A stretch of 64,000 bases of DNA from Rufibacter roseolus (GTDB taxonomy: Bacteria > Bacteroidota > Bacteroidia > Cytophagales > Hymenobacteraceae), in contig NZ_JAFMSU010000003.1 of the NCBI RefSeq assembly GCF_017916365.1, forward strand, positions 434,001-498,000. Reading direction: 5' to 3'. The translations under genes were made by a program, and so were the position numbers. Positions 24,841-33,470 of this stretch are shown piece after piece (positions within the stretch are counted from its first letter, which is position 1; each line of letters opens with the position of its first letter). The notes under the pieces were generated by a model. It did not search any database and was not told where the DNA came from. It saw only the letters and a list, made by a program, of their open reading frames with translations.

Positions 24841-27800
24841 ATGTACCATTTACTAACAGACAACATGCATAGAACATCTACTTTTGGGCAACTGCCCCAC
24901 CCTCAGAAGACGTTCCCGGGAGCAAGGCGCTGGAAGTTGCGCTTCCTAGGAATGTTGCTGCTCTGCCTGTTTTTGGTTGGACAAGCCTTTGGGCAGACAT
25001 TCACGGTAAGCGGCGTGGTGCGCGATGATACCGGCACCGGATTGGCCGGGGTTACAGTGCAACTAAAAGGTGCCACTACCGCCACAGCCACAAACTCAGA
25101 CGGCAGCTACTCTTTAAATGTGCCCAGCGGAAGCGGTACGTTGGTGTTCACCTACATTGGGTTCCAGACGCAGGAAGTCGCCATCAATGACCGCTCCACC
25201 ATCAATGTCACGCTGGCCACCGACCAACAGGCCTTGGATGAAGTAGTAGTAGTGGGCTACGGCACGCAGCAGAAAAGCCAGGTGACGGGGGCCATCTCGT
25301 CCATAAAAGGGACCAGTCTGGCTCAAACGCAGGCGGTGGATTTGAGCACGGCGCTGCAGGGCCAGGCTTCCGGCGTAAACGTCACCTCCCCAACCGGCGC
25401 GCCCGGTACCGAGGCCGTGATCAGAATCAGGGGAATTGGTACGCTCAACAACAGCAATCCGCTCTTTATTATAGACGGGGTGCCCGTGACCGGAGGTCTG
25501 AACACCATCTCGCCCAATGACATAGAATCCATTGAGGTGCTGAAAGACGCCGCCGCCTCGGCCATTTATGGGGCCCGGGCCGCCAACGGGGTAGTGCTGG
25601 TAACTACCAAATCCGGCAAGGCCGGTAAAAATGAGATTGCTGTGGAGGCGGCCTACGGACTGGCCAGTGCCATCGGCTTGCCAGACATGGTGAGCACCGC
25701 CGAGTTTATTGAGCTGCAGAACGAGGCTTTTACCAATGACGGGGCCACCACCCGCAACAATGACAACGCCGCCACGCTCCCCAACACCGATTGGCTCGAT
25801 GCCGTTTTCCGGACCGCCGCCATCCAGCGGTACAACCTCAGCTTCTCCGGCGGCAATGACGTGACCCGGTACTACCTCTCCGGCAACCACGTGAACCAGG
25901 AAGGCACCATCCAGAGCTCAGAGTTCAAGCGTTACGGCCTCCGGTCCAACGTGAGCAGCACCGTGCGCAAATGGCTCACTGTGGGCGAGAACCTGAACCT
26001 CACCTATGATTACACCAAAGCGCTGGGTGCCTCCGGCGATGGCGGCAGGCCCGGTAGTTTGCCCGGCGTGGTGCGGTACGCGCTGCTGCGGCCCAACGCC
26101 ATTCCCGTTTATGACCCCGTTACCGGATTTTACACCGATTTGCCGCCGGCCTCGCTCTACCAGAACCCTATTTTCTATGGCGATGCCAAAAACCCGCTCG
26201 CCATCGCTGATTACCGCAATCGGGCGCTGGACCGCTACCGGGCCGTGGGCAACATTTACGTCGAGGTCAAGTTCCTGGAAGATTTCCGCCTGCGCACCGA
26301 TGCCGGCCTTGATTTCTCATTGCAGGAACAGCAACAGTACAACGGCCAGATCCCCGGCGACCGCACCACCCTCACTGACAAAGACAAGTCCCTGGACAAA
26401 TTCCGGCACCGGTACTACACCCTCAACTGGACCAACACCCTCAACTACAACCATAAATTCAACGAGGCCCATGACGTAGGTTTCACCCTGGGCACCGAGT
26501 ACGTCACCTTCAAGGTGGATTACCTCTCGGCGGCCCGAAACGGCTACGATAACCGCACCGATGCCAACCCGGATCTGCAGTACCTGGACTTCGGGCTGGG
26601 GCAGCAGTTCAGCAGCGGCGTGGAGGAAGAATGGGCCTTGATGTCCTATTTCGGGCGCGTTTCTTATGCGTTTAAGGAAAAATACCTCTTAACCGCCAAC
26701 CTCCGCGCCGATGCCTCCTCCCGCTTCAGCGAGAACAATCGCACCGGGTATTTCCCATCGGTATCGGTGGGTTGGAATTTGGCGCGGGAGAATTTCATGC
26801 AGAACGTGACCTGGCTTCCGGATCTGAAACTGCGCGCCAGCTGGGGCCAGTTGGGCAACCAAGAAATCGGGTTGTACCCGTTTGCTACGCTGTACTCCAC
26901 CTCCAACGGCGTGTTGCAGCCCATCAGCCTAGGCAACCCCGATGTGAAATGGGAAACCACCGAGCAGACCAACGTAGGGCTGGACGCCTCGCTGTTCCAG
27001 GGCATGGTGAACCTGAGCGTGGATTACTTCGACAAGCAGTCCCGAGACATCCTTATTCAGCTGCCCGCCTCCTACACCAACGGAGACGCCACGCCGCCCT
27101 ACGTGAACGGCGCCAAGCTCTCGAACAAAGGCTGGGACTTCACGCTCAATTACCGGCAGAGCACCGGCGGCTTCTCCTGGGATGTGACGGGCAACCTGAC
27201 CACGGTGAAAAACCGGGTGGTGTCTTTGTATCAATCCAAGGAGCAGATCCTTTCCTCGGGTTCCGGCAGCGTGATTCTGCGCGAGGGTTTGCCGCTGAGC
27301 GCGTTTTACGGCTATAAAACCAACGGGCTGTTCCAAACCGAGGAAGACGTGCAAGCCTACGTCAATGCCACCGGCGAGCAACTGCAGCCCAACGCCCAGC
27401 CCGGCGACATCCGGTTCGTGGACGTGAATAATGACGGCAAGATTGACGATGCCGACCGCACCATCATCGGCGACCCCAACCCAGATCTGCTGTACAGCCT
27501 GAACGGCACCTTCAGCTTTAAGAACTTCGACCTGAACCTGTTTTTCAACGGCGTGTACGGCAACGACATCTACAACGAGGTAGACAACATCATCAACAGC
27601 TTTGACGCGCGCGGCTTCAACGTGAAGCGGGATTTCTACGAGGAGCGCTGGCATGGCGAGGGCACCAGCAATTCCATGCCCCGGGCCACTTACCAGGACC
27701 CCAACAACAACCGCCGTTCCTCTGACCGGTACGTGGAAAGCGGCTCTTACCTACGCCTTAAAAACGTGGTGCTGGGCTACACCTTGCCCGGTTCTCTGAT

Positions 27801-27999
27801 GCAGCGCGTGGGTGTAGCCCGGGCTCGGATTTACGCCAGCGCCCAGAACCTCTTCACCATCACCGACTACGGTGGCATGGACCCAGAGCTGTACACCAAT
27901 GAAAACCTGGCCAACTACGGCGACTTGGGCCGGGGCATTGACATGGGCACGTATCCGCAGTCGCGCATCTACACTTTCGGGTTGCAGTTGGGCTTCTAA
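24841..27999 (+). CDS. SusC/RagA-family TonB-dependent outer membrane transporter
   Basis: Outer-membrane importer of about 1052 residues that moves oligosaccharides into the periplasm with TonB energy. The frame opens at a TTG (24802); ATGs lie at 24841 and 24865, and the signal sequence hydrophobic core (GMLLLCLFLVGQAFGQ) follows either. A carboxypeptidase-like beta-sandwich domain (about 55-135: VSGVVRDDTGTGLAGVTV) precedes the TonB-box region, then the plug with SIKGTSLAQTQAVDLSTALQG and IIDGVPVTGG, and the 22-strand barrel ending FGLQLGF. The SusD gene starts 48 nt downstream, the usual pair. The promoter carries HTCS-type repeats. Confidence 0.95.
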   Translation: MYHLLTDNMHRTSTFGQLPHPQKTFPGARRWKLRFLGMLLLCLFLVGQAFGQTFTVSGVVRDDTGTGLAGVTVQLKGATTATATNSDGSYSLNVPSGSGTLVFTYIGFQTQEVAINDRSTINVTLATDQQALDEVVVVGYGTQQKSQVTGAISSIKGTSLAQTQAVDLSTALQGQASGVNVTSPTGAPGTEAVIRIRGIGTLNNSNPLFIIDGVPVTGGLNTISPNDIESIEVLKDAAASAIYGARAANGVVLVTTKSGKAGKNEIAVEAAYGLASAIGLPDMVSTAEFIELQNEAFTNDGATTRNNDNAATLPNTDWLDAVFRTAAIQRYNLSFSGGNDVTRYYLSGNHVNQEGTIQSSEFKRYGLRSNVSSTVRKWLTVGENLNLTYDYTKALGASGDGGRPGSLPGVVRYALLRPNAIPVYDPVTGFYTDLPPASLYQNPIFYGDAKNPLAIADYRNRALDRYRAVGNIYVEVKFLEDFRLRTDAGLDFSLQEQQQYNGQIPGDRTTLTDKDKSLDKFRHRYYTLNWTNTLNYNHKFNEAHDVGFTLGTEYVTFKVDYLSAARNGYDNRTDANPDLQYLDFGLGQQFSSGVEEEWALMSYFGRVSYAFKEKYLLTANLRADASSRFSENNRTGYFPSVSVGWNLARENFMQNVTWLPDLKLRASWGQLGNQEIGLYPFATLYSTSNGVLQPISLGNPDVKWETTEQTNVGLDASLFQGMVNLSVDYFDKQSRDILIQLPASYTNGDATPPYVNGAKLSNKGWDFTLNYRQSTGGFSWDVTGNLTTVKNRVVSLYQSKEQILSSGSGSVILREGLPLSAFYGYKTNGLFQTEEDVQAYVNATGEQLQPNAQPGDIRFVDVNNDGKIDDADRTIIGDPNPDLLYSLNGTFSFKNFDLNLFFNGVYGNDIYNEVDNIINSFDARGFNVKRDFYEERWHGEGTSNSMPRATYQDPNNNRRSSDRYVESGSYLRLKNVVLGYTLPGSLMQRVGVARARIYASAQNLFTITDYGGMDPELYTNENLANYGDLGRGIDMGTYPQSRIYTFGLQLGF

Positions 28000-28047
28000 C
28001 TATTGGTTGAGGCCTTCGGGCCAGTTATTCCACCCAAACTATCAGAC

Positions 28048-29541
28048 ATGAAAAAGTATATTTATAGCCTGTTTTTGCTGATTGTCCTGCAAACCAGTTG
28101 TCAGGACGAGCTGGACAAACTTCCGCAAGGGAAACTCACCGAGGGGAACGTCTTCACCCAGGCCAGTGACTTCCAGCTGGCCATTGACGCCGTGTACCTG
28201 CCCATCACTAATCGGTTCAGGGGCAACTGGGAGTGGGAAAACGGGGCCTCTATCCCCCGCGAATGGGTCATTGGGGATGTCATGAGCGATGATGCCGTAA
28301 AAGGAGGCGGCGGCTTGGGCGACCAGGAAGATATGAGAAGGATGGAGACCTTCAATATCTTTCCCGAGAACAACAATGTACTGGGTATCTGGCGCTTCAA
28401 CTACAAAGGCATCAACGCCGCCAACACGTTTCTGCAGCAGGACGGGAGTAACATACCGGGCCTCAGCGCTGACCTTTACAACCGCATGCGCGGCGAAGCC
28501 TACTTTCTGAGGGCTTTCTACTACTTCCGACTGGTGGTCAACTTCGGCGGAGTGCCGCTCCTAGCCCCGGAACAAGGCAAGTCCGATAATACGGTCCGGG
28601 CCTCGGTGCAGGAAGTGTACGCCCAGATTGAAAGCGACCTGGCCCAGGCCATGCAACTGCTGCCCATGTCCTACCCCGAGGACGCCAATTACCACCGCGC
28701 CACCAGCGGGGCGGCCCACGCGCTGCTGGCCAAAACCTACATCTACCGCGAGCGCTGGCAGGATTGCCTCAACGAGATTGCCGAGGTGCAGAAATCAGGT
28801 TACATGCTGCTGCCCGAGTTTGAGGATAATTTCAACGGCGAAGGCGAAAGAGGCAAGGAAATCATCTTCGCCTCCCGGCACGAGGCCGGTCTGGTGCCCT
28901 CTCAGGGCTCTATCCTGAACGCCGTATTCGCGCCGCAGGGCAAAGGTTGGGGCTTCCAAATCCCCACCCAGGACCTGGTGGATGAATTCGAGCCGAACGA
29001 CCCGAGGCTGAAAGCCACCGTTTTCATGGCCGGCGACAAATGGCTGGACGGTTCTGACTACAACCCCGCCTGGTCTCCGCTCACGGGCTACAACGTGAAA
29101 AAGTTCATGCAAAATGTAACCCCCATTGACGATGGTGGCGTGGACTACATCTACATCCGCTACGCCGATGTGCTGCTCTGGAAAGCCGAAGCCCACGCCG
29201 AGCTGAACCAACTGGCCGAGGCCCGGGCGGCGCTGGAACAGGTGCGGGCGCGCGCCAGAAACCAGGCCAGCAATCCCTCGGCTTTGCCGGAAGTCACCAC
29301 CAACGACCAGCAGGAGTTGCTTGCTGCCATCCGGCACGAGCGGCGGGTGGAACTGGCCTTTGAAGGACACCGCTACTATGATCTGGTGCGCTGGGGCCTC
29401 GCGGATGAGGTGCTGGCCAAAGCTCCGGACGCTGATCCGCTCAAAGGCTACAAAGACTACGGCAACGGCTGGCAACCCAGCAATGCCTTGCTACCCATCC
29501 CCCGCCGCGAGGTTGATTTACTGGGTTTACCACAAAACTAG
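28048..29541 (+). CDS. SusD/RagB-family outer membrane lipoprotein
   Basis: Surface lipoprotein of 497 residues that closes over the SusC barrel and binds glycans. The start is the ATG at 28048, giving a lipoprotein signal with lipobox LQTSC; the longer frame lacks a signal. N-terminal and C-terminal SusD regions are both present: EAYFLRAFYYFRLVVNFGGVPL and the TPR-like helices in the first half, and ADVLLWKAEAHAEL and IRHERRVELAFEGHRYYDLVRWG near the end. It pairs with the preceding SusC. Ligand specificity is not readable. Confidence 0.95.
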   Translation: MKKYIYSLFLLIVLQTSCQDELDKLPQGKLTEGNVFTQASDFQLAIDAVYLPITNRFRGNWEWENGASIPREWVIGDVMSDDAVKGGGGLGDQEDMRRMETFNIFPENNNVLGIWRFNYKGINAANTFLQQDGSNIPGLSADLYNRMRGEAYFLRAFYYFRLVVNFGGVPLLAPEQGKSDNTVRASVQEVYAQIESDLAQAMQLLPMSYPEDANYHRATSGAAHALLAKTYIYRERWQDCLNEIAEVQKSGYMLLPEFEDNFNGEGERGKEIIFASRHEAGLVPSQGSILNAVFAPQGKGWGFQIPTQDLVDEFEPNDPRLKATVFMAGDKWLDGSDYNPAWSPLTGYNVKKFMQNVTPIDDGGVDYIYIRYADVLLWKAEAHAELNQLAEARAALEQVRARARNQASNPSALPEVTTNDQQELLAAIRHERRVELAFEGHRYYDLVRWGLADEVLAKAPDADPLKGYKDYGNGWQPSNALLPIPRREVDLLGLPQN

Positions 29542-29611
29542 GTCAAAAACGACCCGGCTCCTTTAATGCGGGGCCGGGCTTCCACTCCACCCTAAAAACG
29601 AGTCATCAACT

Positions 29612-30829
29612 ATGAAAAACATATTCAAAGAGCTATCCATCCTGAGCCTGCTTGTAGTCGTAGGAATCGCCAGCTGCCAGAGTAAACGGGAGAAAACCGA
29701 GCAGGCCCAAGCCTCGGCCACCACCCAGAATACTACTGAGGACTGGACTTTGGGCCCGTTTGTGAAAGCCGATGCCGCCAATCCGGTCCTCGTTCCAGAC
29801 CCCAAGGCCATGTTCTATGACCCCATCCGGAAAGACTCCGTGGCCTGGGAAGCCAAGGATGTGTTCAACCCAACGGTAGCCGTCAGGAACGATACGGTTT
29901 ACATGCTGTACCGCGCAGAGGACAAGATTGGCCGGTTCGCGGGGACTTCGCGGCTGGGCCTGGCCTACAGCACCGATGGTCTCAAGTTCACCAAGTACCC
30001 GGCCCCGGTCCTCTATCCTGACAATGATGCCTACAAAGCCCTGGAATGGGAAGGCGGCTGCGAGGACCCACGGATGGTGGAAGACGAGAACGGCACCTAT
30101 TACCTCACCTATACCGCCTATGACGGCAAAACCGCCCGCCTCATGATCGCCACTTCCAAAGATTTAAGGCACTGGAAAAAGCACGGCTCGGTGTTCGGGA
30201 AAGTGAAAAACGGCAAATACGTCAAGTACTGGACCAAGGCGGGTTCCATTATCGCGCGGCAAGTGGGCAACCGGTTAGTCGCGACCAAAATCAACGGCAA
30301 GTACCAGATGCTGTGGGGCGAATCGAACATCTACATGGCCACCTCCGATAACCTCATTGACTGGACCCCGGTCCCCGAGACCGATCCCACCAAGGCCAAA
30401 CCCGACAGCATGCGGGGCTACGACGAGGCATTCAAAGTGGTCTTTCAGCCCCGCAAATACGAGTTTGACAGCGAACTGGTAGAACCCGGTCCGCCCGCCC
30501 TGCTCACTGACCGAGGCATCGTGTTCATCTACAACAGCAAAAACAGCCCCACCTACGGTGACACCACCCTGGCCGCCGGGAACTACGCCGCCGGACAGGT
30601 GCTCCTGGACAAAAACGATCCGTTCAAAGTGCTGGCCCGCACCCCCAAATGGTTCATCACCCCAGACAAGGAATACGAGATCAGCGGACAGGTAGACAAC
30701 GTCTGTTTCGTGGAAGGATTGGCGCCGTTCAAAGGCAAGTGGTACCTCTACTACGGCACCGCCGATTCCAAAATTGCGGCCACCGTGGCAGACCAGAAAG
30801 GCACCACCAATGCCACTGCGGCAAGGTAG
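29612..30829 (+). CDS. GH130-like beta-mannoside phosphorylase or mannosidase, lipoprotein
   Basis: Lipoprotein of 405 residues (lipobox GIASC near residue 24) with a five-bladed beta-propeller glycosidase domain. NPVLVPDP, DVFNPTVAV, YRAED, GLAYSTDG and GGCEDPRM (with the conserved Asp of the GH130 family) recur in the expected order. Family 130 enzymes break beta-mannosidic bonds by phosphorolysis, with some hydrolytic subgroups. Export to the periplasm or cell surface, where free phosphate is limited, fits a hydrolytic beta-mannosidase better, but the phosphate-binding residues could not be checked. Third gene after susC/susD, 70 nt from susD, so the locus most likely uses beta-mannosides. 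Confidence 0.82.
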   Translation: MKNIFKELSILSLLVVVGIASCQSKREKTEQAQASATTQNTTEDWTLGPFVKADAANPVLVPDPKAMFYDPIRKDSVAWEAKDVFNPTVAVRNDTVYMLYRAEDKIGRFAGTSRLGLAYSTDGLKFTKYPAPVLYPDNDAYKALEWEGGCEDPRMVEDENGTYYLTYTAYDGKTARLMIATSKDLRHWKKHGSVFGKVKNGKYVKYWTKAGSIIARQVGNRLVATKINGKYQMLWGESNIYMATSDNLIDWTPVPETDPTKAKPDSMRGYDEAFKVVFQPRKYEFDSELVEPGPPALLTDRGIVFIYNSKNSPTYGDTTLAAGNYAAGQVLLDKNDPFKVLARTPKWFITPDKEYEISGQVDNVCFVEGLAPFKGKWYLYYGTADSKIAATVADQKGTTNATAAR

Positions 30830-30850
30830 AAATCGAGTTGGTTTTAACTT

Positions 30851-30894
30851 AAAACAGAAAGAGCCTGCAGTGTGCTGCAGGCTCTTTCTGTTTT
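30851..30894 (+). terminator. Perfect 20-bp stem terminator after sugar-use locus
   Basis: AAAACAGAAAGAGCCTGCAG (30851-30870) pairs perfectly with its complement at 30875-30894 around the loop TGTG; the right arm ends in TTTT. It marks the end of the susC operon and is symmetrical enough to work on both strands. Confidence 0.88.
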
Positions 30895-31052
30895 GGGGCA
30901 ATTTTAATGAAATTGAGCCTGAGACACTTTTAAATCAATTTATACTGAAAAGCTGTTTAGTAAGGACAAAGGTTAGAACTCCTGTTTGTGGGAAATGCTT
31001 TTGCCCCGGTTTGGCCTTGCTTGTAGGCACCGCCCTTTCATCCTGCCGGATG

Positions 31053-31114
31053 ACGACGTTACAGTGTAACGACGCTACATTTTGGTCTGTAGCGACGTTA
31101 CACTGTAACGTCGT
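31053..31114. repeat. Large inverted repeat, 27-bp arms, one mismatch
   Basis: Left arm 31053-31079 and right arm 31088-31114 are reverse complements in 26 of 27 positions around the 8-nt spacer TTTTGGTC. Each arm also contains TTACAGTGTAA or its complement, itself a palindrome. No T-run follows on either strand, so it is not a typical terminator. It may be a short palindromic mobile or REP-like element. Confidence 0.75.
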
Positions 31115-31166
31115 ACGCATTCCCTAAGAACTTCCGCACCATAGTAAAATGCTGCAAGCGCATCCT

Positions 31167-31202
31167 ATTTCAGACCCATTTTCCTGAAAACAGACCCGAA
31201 AT
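31167..31202. repeat. Dispersed palindrome copy after SDR gene
   Basis: ATTTC and GAAAT are the outer arms; CAGACCC appears in direct orientation on both sides of the core ATTTTCCTGAAAA. It lies 8 nt from the SDR stop codon. Confidence 0.5.
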
Positions 31203-31209
31203 GCTTCTT

Positions 31210-32016
31210 CTATTTAAAAGGCGAATTCGGCTCTTTCTTCATTTGGTTGTACACCAGCTTATCGGTGAGGCCGGGCAGGAACTTACCTAGTAATACCGCC
31301 AGCTTGCCCTGGGTGGTAAGCACTAGTTCGCGCTTGCGCTTGCGGGTGGCTTCCAGGATGCGATCGGCGACTTCTTCGGCGGTCATCATCTTGGCTTCAT
31401 CGCGCGGGGATTCTCCTTGCTGGCTTCCGTCGGCGGAGAGGGCGGTGTTTCGGATGTTGGAGGCGGTAAAACCTGGGCAGGCGATCATCACATGAAGTCC
31501 CTGGTGCAGCGTCTCGGTGCGGAGGGCGCCCAGAAAGCCTTGCATCGCGAATTTAGAGGCCGAGTAACCAGTGCGGCCAGGCAATCCCTGGTAACCGGCA
31601 ATGGAAGACACCCCTATCACCGATCCTTTGGATTTAAGCAGATACGGCAGCGCGAATTTGGTGCAGTAAACGGTTCCCCAGAAGTTGATGTCCATCAACT
31701 GCCGGATCACGCTCAAATCCACATCCTGGAAAAGCGCCCGCATACTGATGCCTGCGTTGTTCAGCATCACGTCTATCCTCCCGAAGCGGGCCACGGTCTC
31801 GTCTATCAGGCGGTGGCAGTCTTCTTCTATGCTGACATCACCGGTAACGGTCAGGTATTCCACGCCGGCGGCCTTCAGTTCCTGACCTACTTCCTGCAAT
31901 TTCTGCGAATTCCGGGCCGAGATCACGATTTTTCCGCCGGCCCGTCCAAACGCCAGGGCGCAGGCCCGCCCAATTCCGGACGATCCGCCGGTGATAATGA
32001 CAACTTTATCTTTCAT
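31210..32016 (-). CDS. Short-chain dehydrogenase/reductase
   Basis: Soluble NAD(P)-dependent oxidoreductase of 268 residues from the ATG at 32016 (MKDKVVIITGG); upstream in-frame ATGs at 32031 and 32040 are possible but add non-family residues. The Rossmann cofactor motif TGGSSGIG lies near the N-terminus, NNAG marks the adenine-ring region, and the catalytic Ser (SSIAG) and YSASK (Tyr and Lys) are complete. Classical SDR of the DltE/YqjQ type. Substrate is unknown. It converges with the sugar locus and is divergent from the repeat-protein gene at 32207. Confidence 0.9.
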   Translation of the reverse strand: MKDKVVIITGGSSGIGRACALAFGRAGGKIVISARNSQKLQEVGQELKAAGVEYLTVTGDVSIEEDCHRLIDETVARFGRIDVMLNNAGISMRALFQDVDLSVIRQLMDINFWGTVYCTKFALPYLLKSKGSVIGVSSIAGYQGLPGRTGYSASKFAMQGFLGALRTETLHQGLHVMIACPGFTASNIRNTALSADGSQQGESPRDEAKMMTAEEVADRILEATRKRKRELVLTTQGKLAVLLGKFLPGLTDKLVYNQMKKEPNSPFK

Positions 32017-32206
32017 GTTCAAATGCTTCATTTGCCGCATAGCAGCCGCTGCAAATCTACGATAAGTTTCGCACCATTTACCCCATCTGGTTTCCGCACT
32101 TCCCGTGGTAGGCATTCAACAATCGTCAAAGCAACGTGGGGGTAAACGGCAGAAAAGCCGTCATTACTTCTAACCACCTTCAAAAAGGTGCTTTAGCACG
32201 TTTACC

Positions 32207-33247
32207 ATGAAAAAATTTTTCTTCTCTCTTGCAGCGCTCCTGGGTATGGCTGCGGATTGTTTCTCCCAAAATCCATCTGGCACTTCCCTGGAATACCGAC
32301 CGGTTCAGTTTTCGGTCACACCGGGTTTAGGCTCCAACGGAAAACAGAGCGAGCAGTACTACACGTCCTTTTCCTTCGGGGTGCTGGGCGATAAAAGCGG
32401 CGGCGTGAGCGGCGTCCAGCTCAGCGGCTTGATTAACCGGAACCGCTATTTCTCCAAAGGCCTGCAATTGGCCGGACTCATCAATACCATCGGGGCGCTT
32501 CCCACCAATTTCAACCTTCTGCAGAGCCAACAGCCAGATTCTATCCTTTCGCCGGAGTCAAGTCTGGAAGGTCTTCAGTTAGGCGGAATTCTCAACACCG
32601 TGGAAGGCGACGTAAACGGAGCTCAGATTGGCGGGGTCCTCAATACAATTACTGGTGTGCTGAATGGGTTGCAGTTAGGTGCCATCAACCGGACGAGCCA
32701 CTCCAAAGGTTTGCAGATGGGCTTGATCAACATAGCGGATTCCAGCAGTGGGGCTACGTTGGGCTTGATCAATATTGTACGGCACGGCGGCTATTACCGG
32801 GCCGAGGTTTGGGCCGGGGAAACCTTTTACGCCAACGGGGCTCTCAAACTGGGAACCCAGAAACTGTACAGCGTTTTCGCGCTAGGTTGGGGTCCGCACG
32901 AGGGCAAACATCATTTCGGGTACGGGTTGGGGCTGGGCTTTCCGGTGAATTCCAAGGGCATGTTCCTGGACGTGCTCATTTACCAGGTGAACGAAGACAA
33001 GTTCTGGACCAAAGGCTCCAGCAACCTCCTGGAGCAGGTGCGCCTCACCAAAGAGCGGGATTTCGGGAAGGTGGCGCTGCTGTACGGGGCCACGCTCAAC
33101 GTGTTCGTCTCTAACCGTCGTCCGCTGAAAGTAGGTGAAGACCCAGGCATGAAACTGGAGCCCTGGCCTTTGTTTGAGAACATCTCCCGGCAGTCGCGGG
33201 TGGTGGTATGGCCCGGCGTGAACCTGGGTGTCAGATTCAAAAAGTAA
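32207..33247 (+). CDS. Exported LA_2272-like repeat protein
   Basis: Exported protein of 346 residues with a signal peptide ending near DCFSQ. The middle (about 75-195) is a run of short repeats with the pattern G-h-Q-h-G-h-h-N (GVQLSGLINR, GLQLAGLINT, GLQLGGILNT, GAQIGGVLNT, GLQLGAINRT, GLQMGLINIA, ATLGLINIV), each one strand-turn unit. This is the pattern of LA_2272-type surface proteins and suggests a beta-solenoid or barrel turns at the outer membrane. The C-terminal part (about 200-346) has alternating strands ending GVNLGVRFKK, like an outer-membrane beta protein. The function is unknown. Confidence 0.7.
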   Translation: MKKFFFSLAALLGMAADCFSQNPSGTSLEYRPVQFSVTPGLGSNGKQSEQYYTSFSFGVLGDKSGGVSGVQLSGLINRNRYFSKGLQLAGLINTIGALPTNFNLLQSQQPDSILSPESSLEGLQLGGILNTVEGDVNGAQIGGVLNTITGVLNGLQLGAINRTSHSKGLQMGLINIADSSSGATLGLINIVRHGGYYRAEVWAGETFYANGALKLGTQKLYSVFALGWGPHEGKHHFGYGLGLGFPVNSKGMFLDVLIYQVNEDKFWTKGSSNLLEQVRLTKERDFGKVALLYGATLNVFVSNRRPLKVGEDPGMKLEPWPLFENISRQSRVVVWPGVNLGVRFKK

Positions 33248-33254
33248 TAGGCTG

Positions 33255-33294
33255 CCGTTTTGGGTCGATTTCCAGAAAAAGGGCTCTGAAACGG
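33255..33294. repeat. Dispersed palindrome copy after repeat-protein gene
   Basis: CCGTTT and AAACGG outer arms; GGGTC and GGGCTC blocks around the core GATTTCCAGAAAAA. It begins 8 nt after the stop codon. Confidence 0.5.
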
Positions 33295-33455
33295 AACTCT
33301 AATGTAAAAGGAGTTCGCCGCCAGAAACTCTGGTACCTATGGTTTCTATACCTGACTTAACCCTGAATTTTTCACAAACCCGTTTTTGAGCCGATTTCTT
33401 AAAAACTCCTTTGACCGCATTTACCGGAAAAGGTTCTGGTGCAGAGTTTTCTTTG

Positions 33456-33463
33456 TAATTTTG
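33456..33463 (+). promoter_or_regulatory. -7 box almost touching the RNA methyltransferase start
   Basis: TAATTTTG matches TAnnTTTG perfectly. Transcription would begin about 5-8 nt further on, at or next to the GTG start at 33471, which implies a leaderless or nearly leaderless mRNA. Confidence 0.45.
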
Positions 33464-33470
33464 CGGCATC

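Larger units (their letters stand above)
30830..31209. other. Intergenic region between GH130-like and SDR genes
   Basis: A convergent 380-bp gap with the terminator at 30851-30894, the 27-bp inverted repeat at 31053-31114 and one dispersed-palindrome copy at 31167-31202. Short frames here translate parts of these repeats and are not called. Confidence 0.7.

Noticed and set aside
25114..25890. 258-residue antisense ORF in susC, and similar frames in the HTCS, thiL, pepF and PaaE-like genes
   Set aside because: Mirror frames of GC-biased genes; all lie wholly inside well-supported CDSs on the other strand.
30774..31127. 117-residue ORF after the GH130-like gene
   Set aside because: Crosses a perfect terminator and translates half of the 27-bp inverted repeat.
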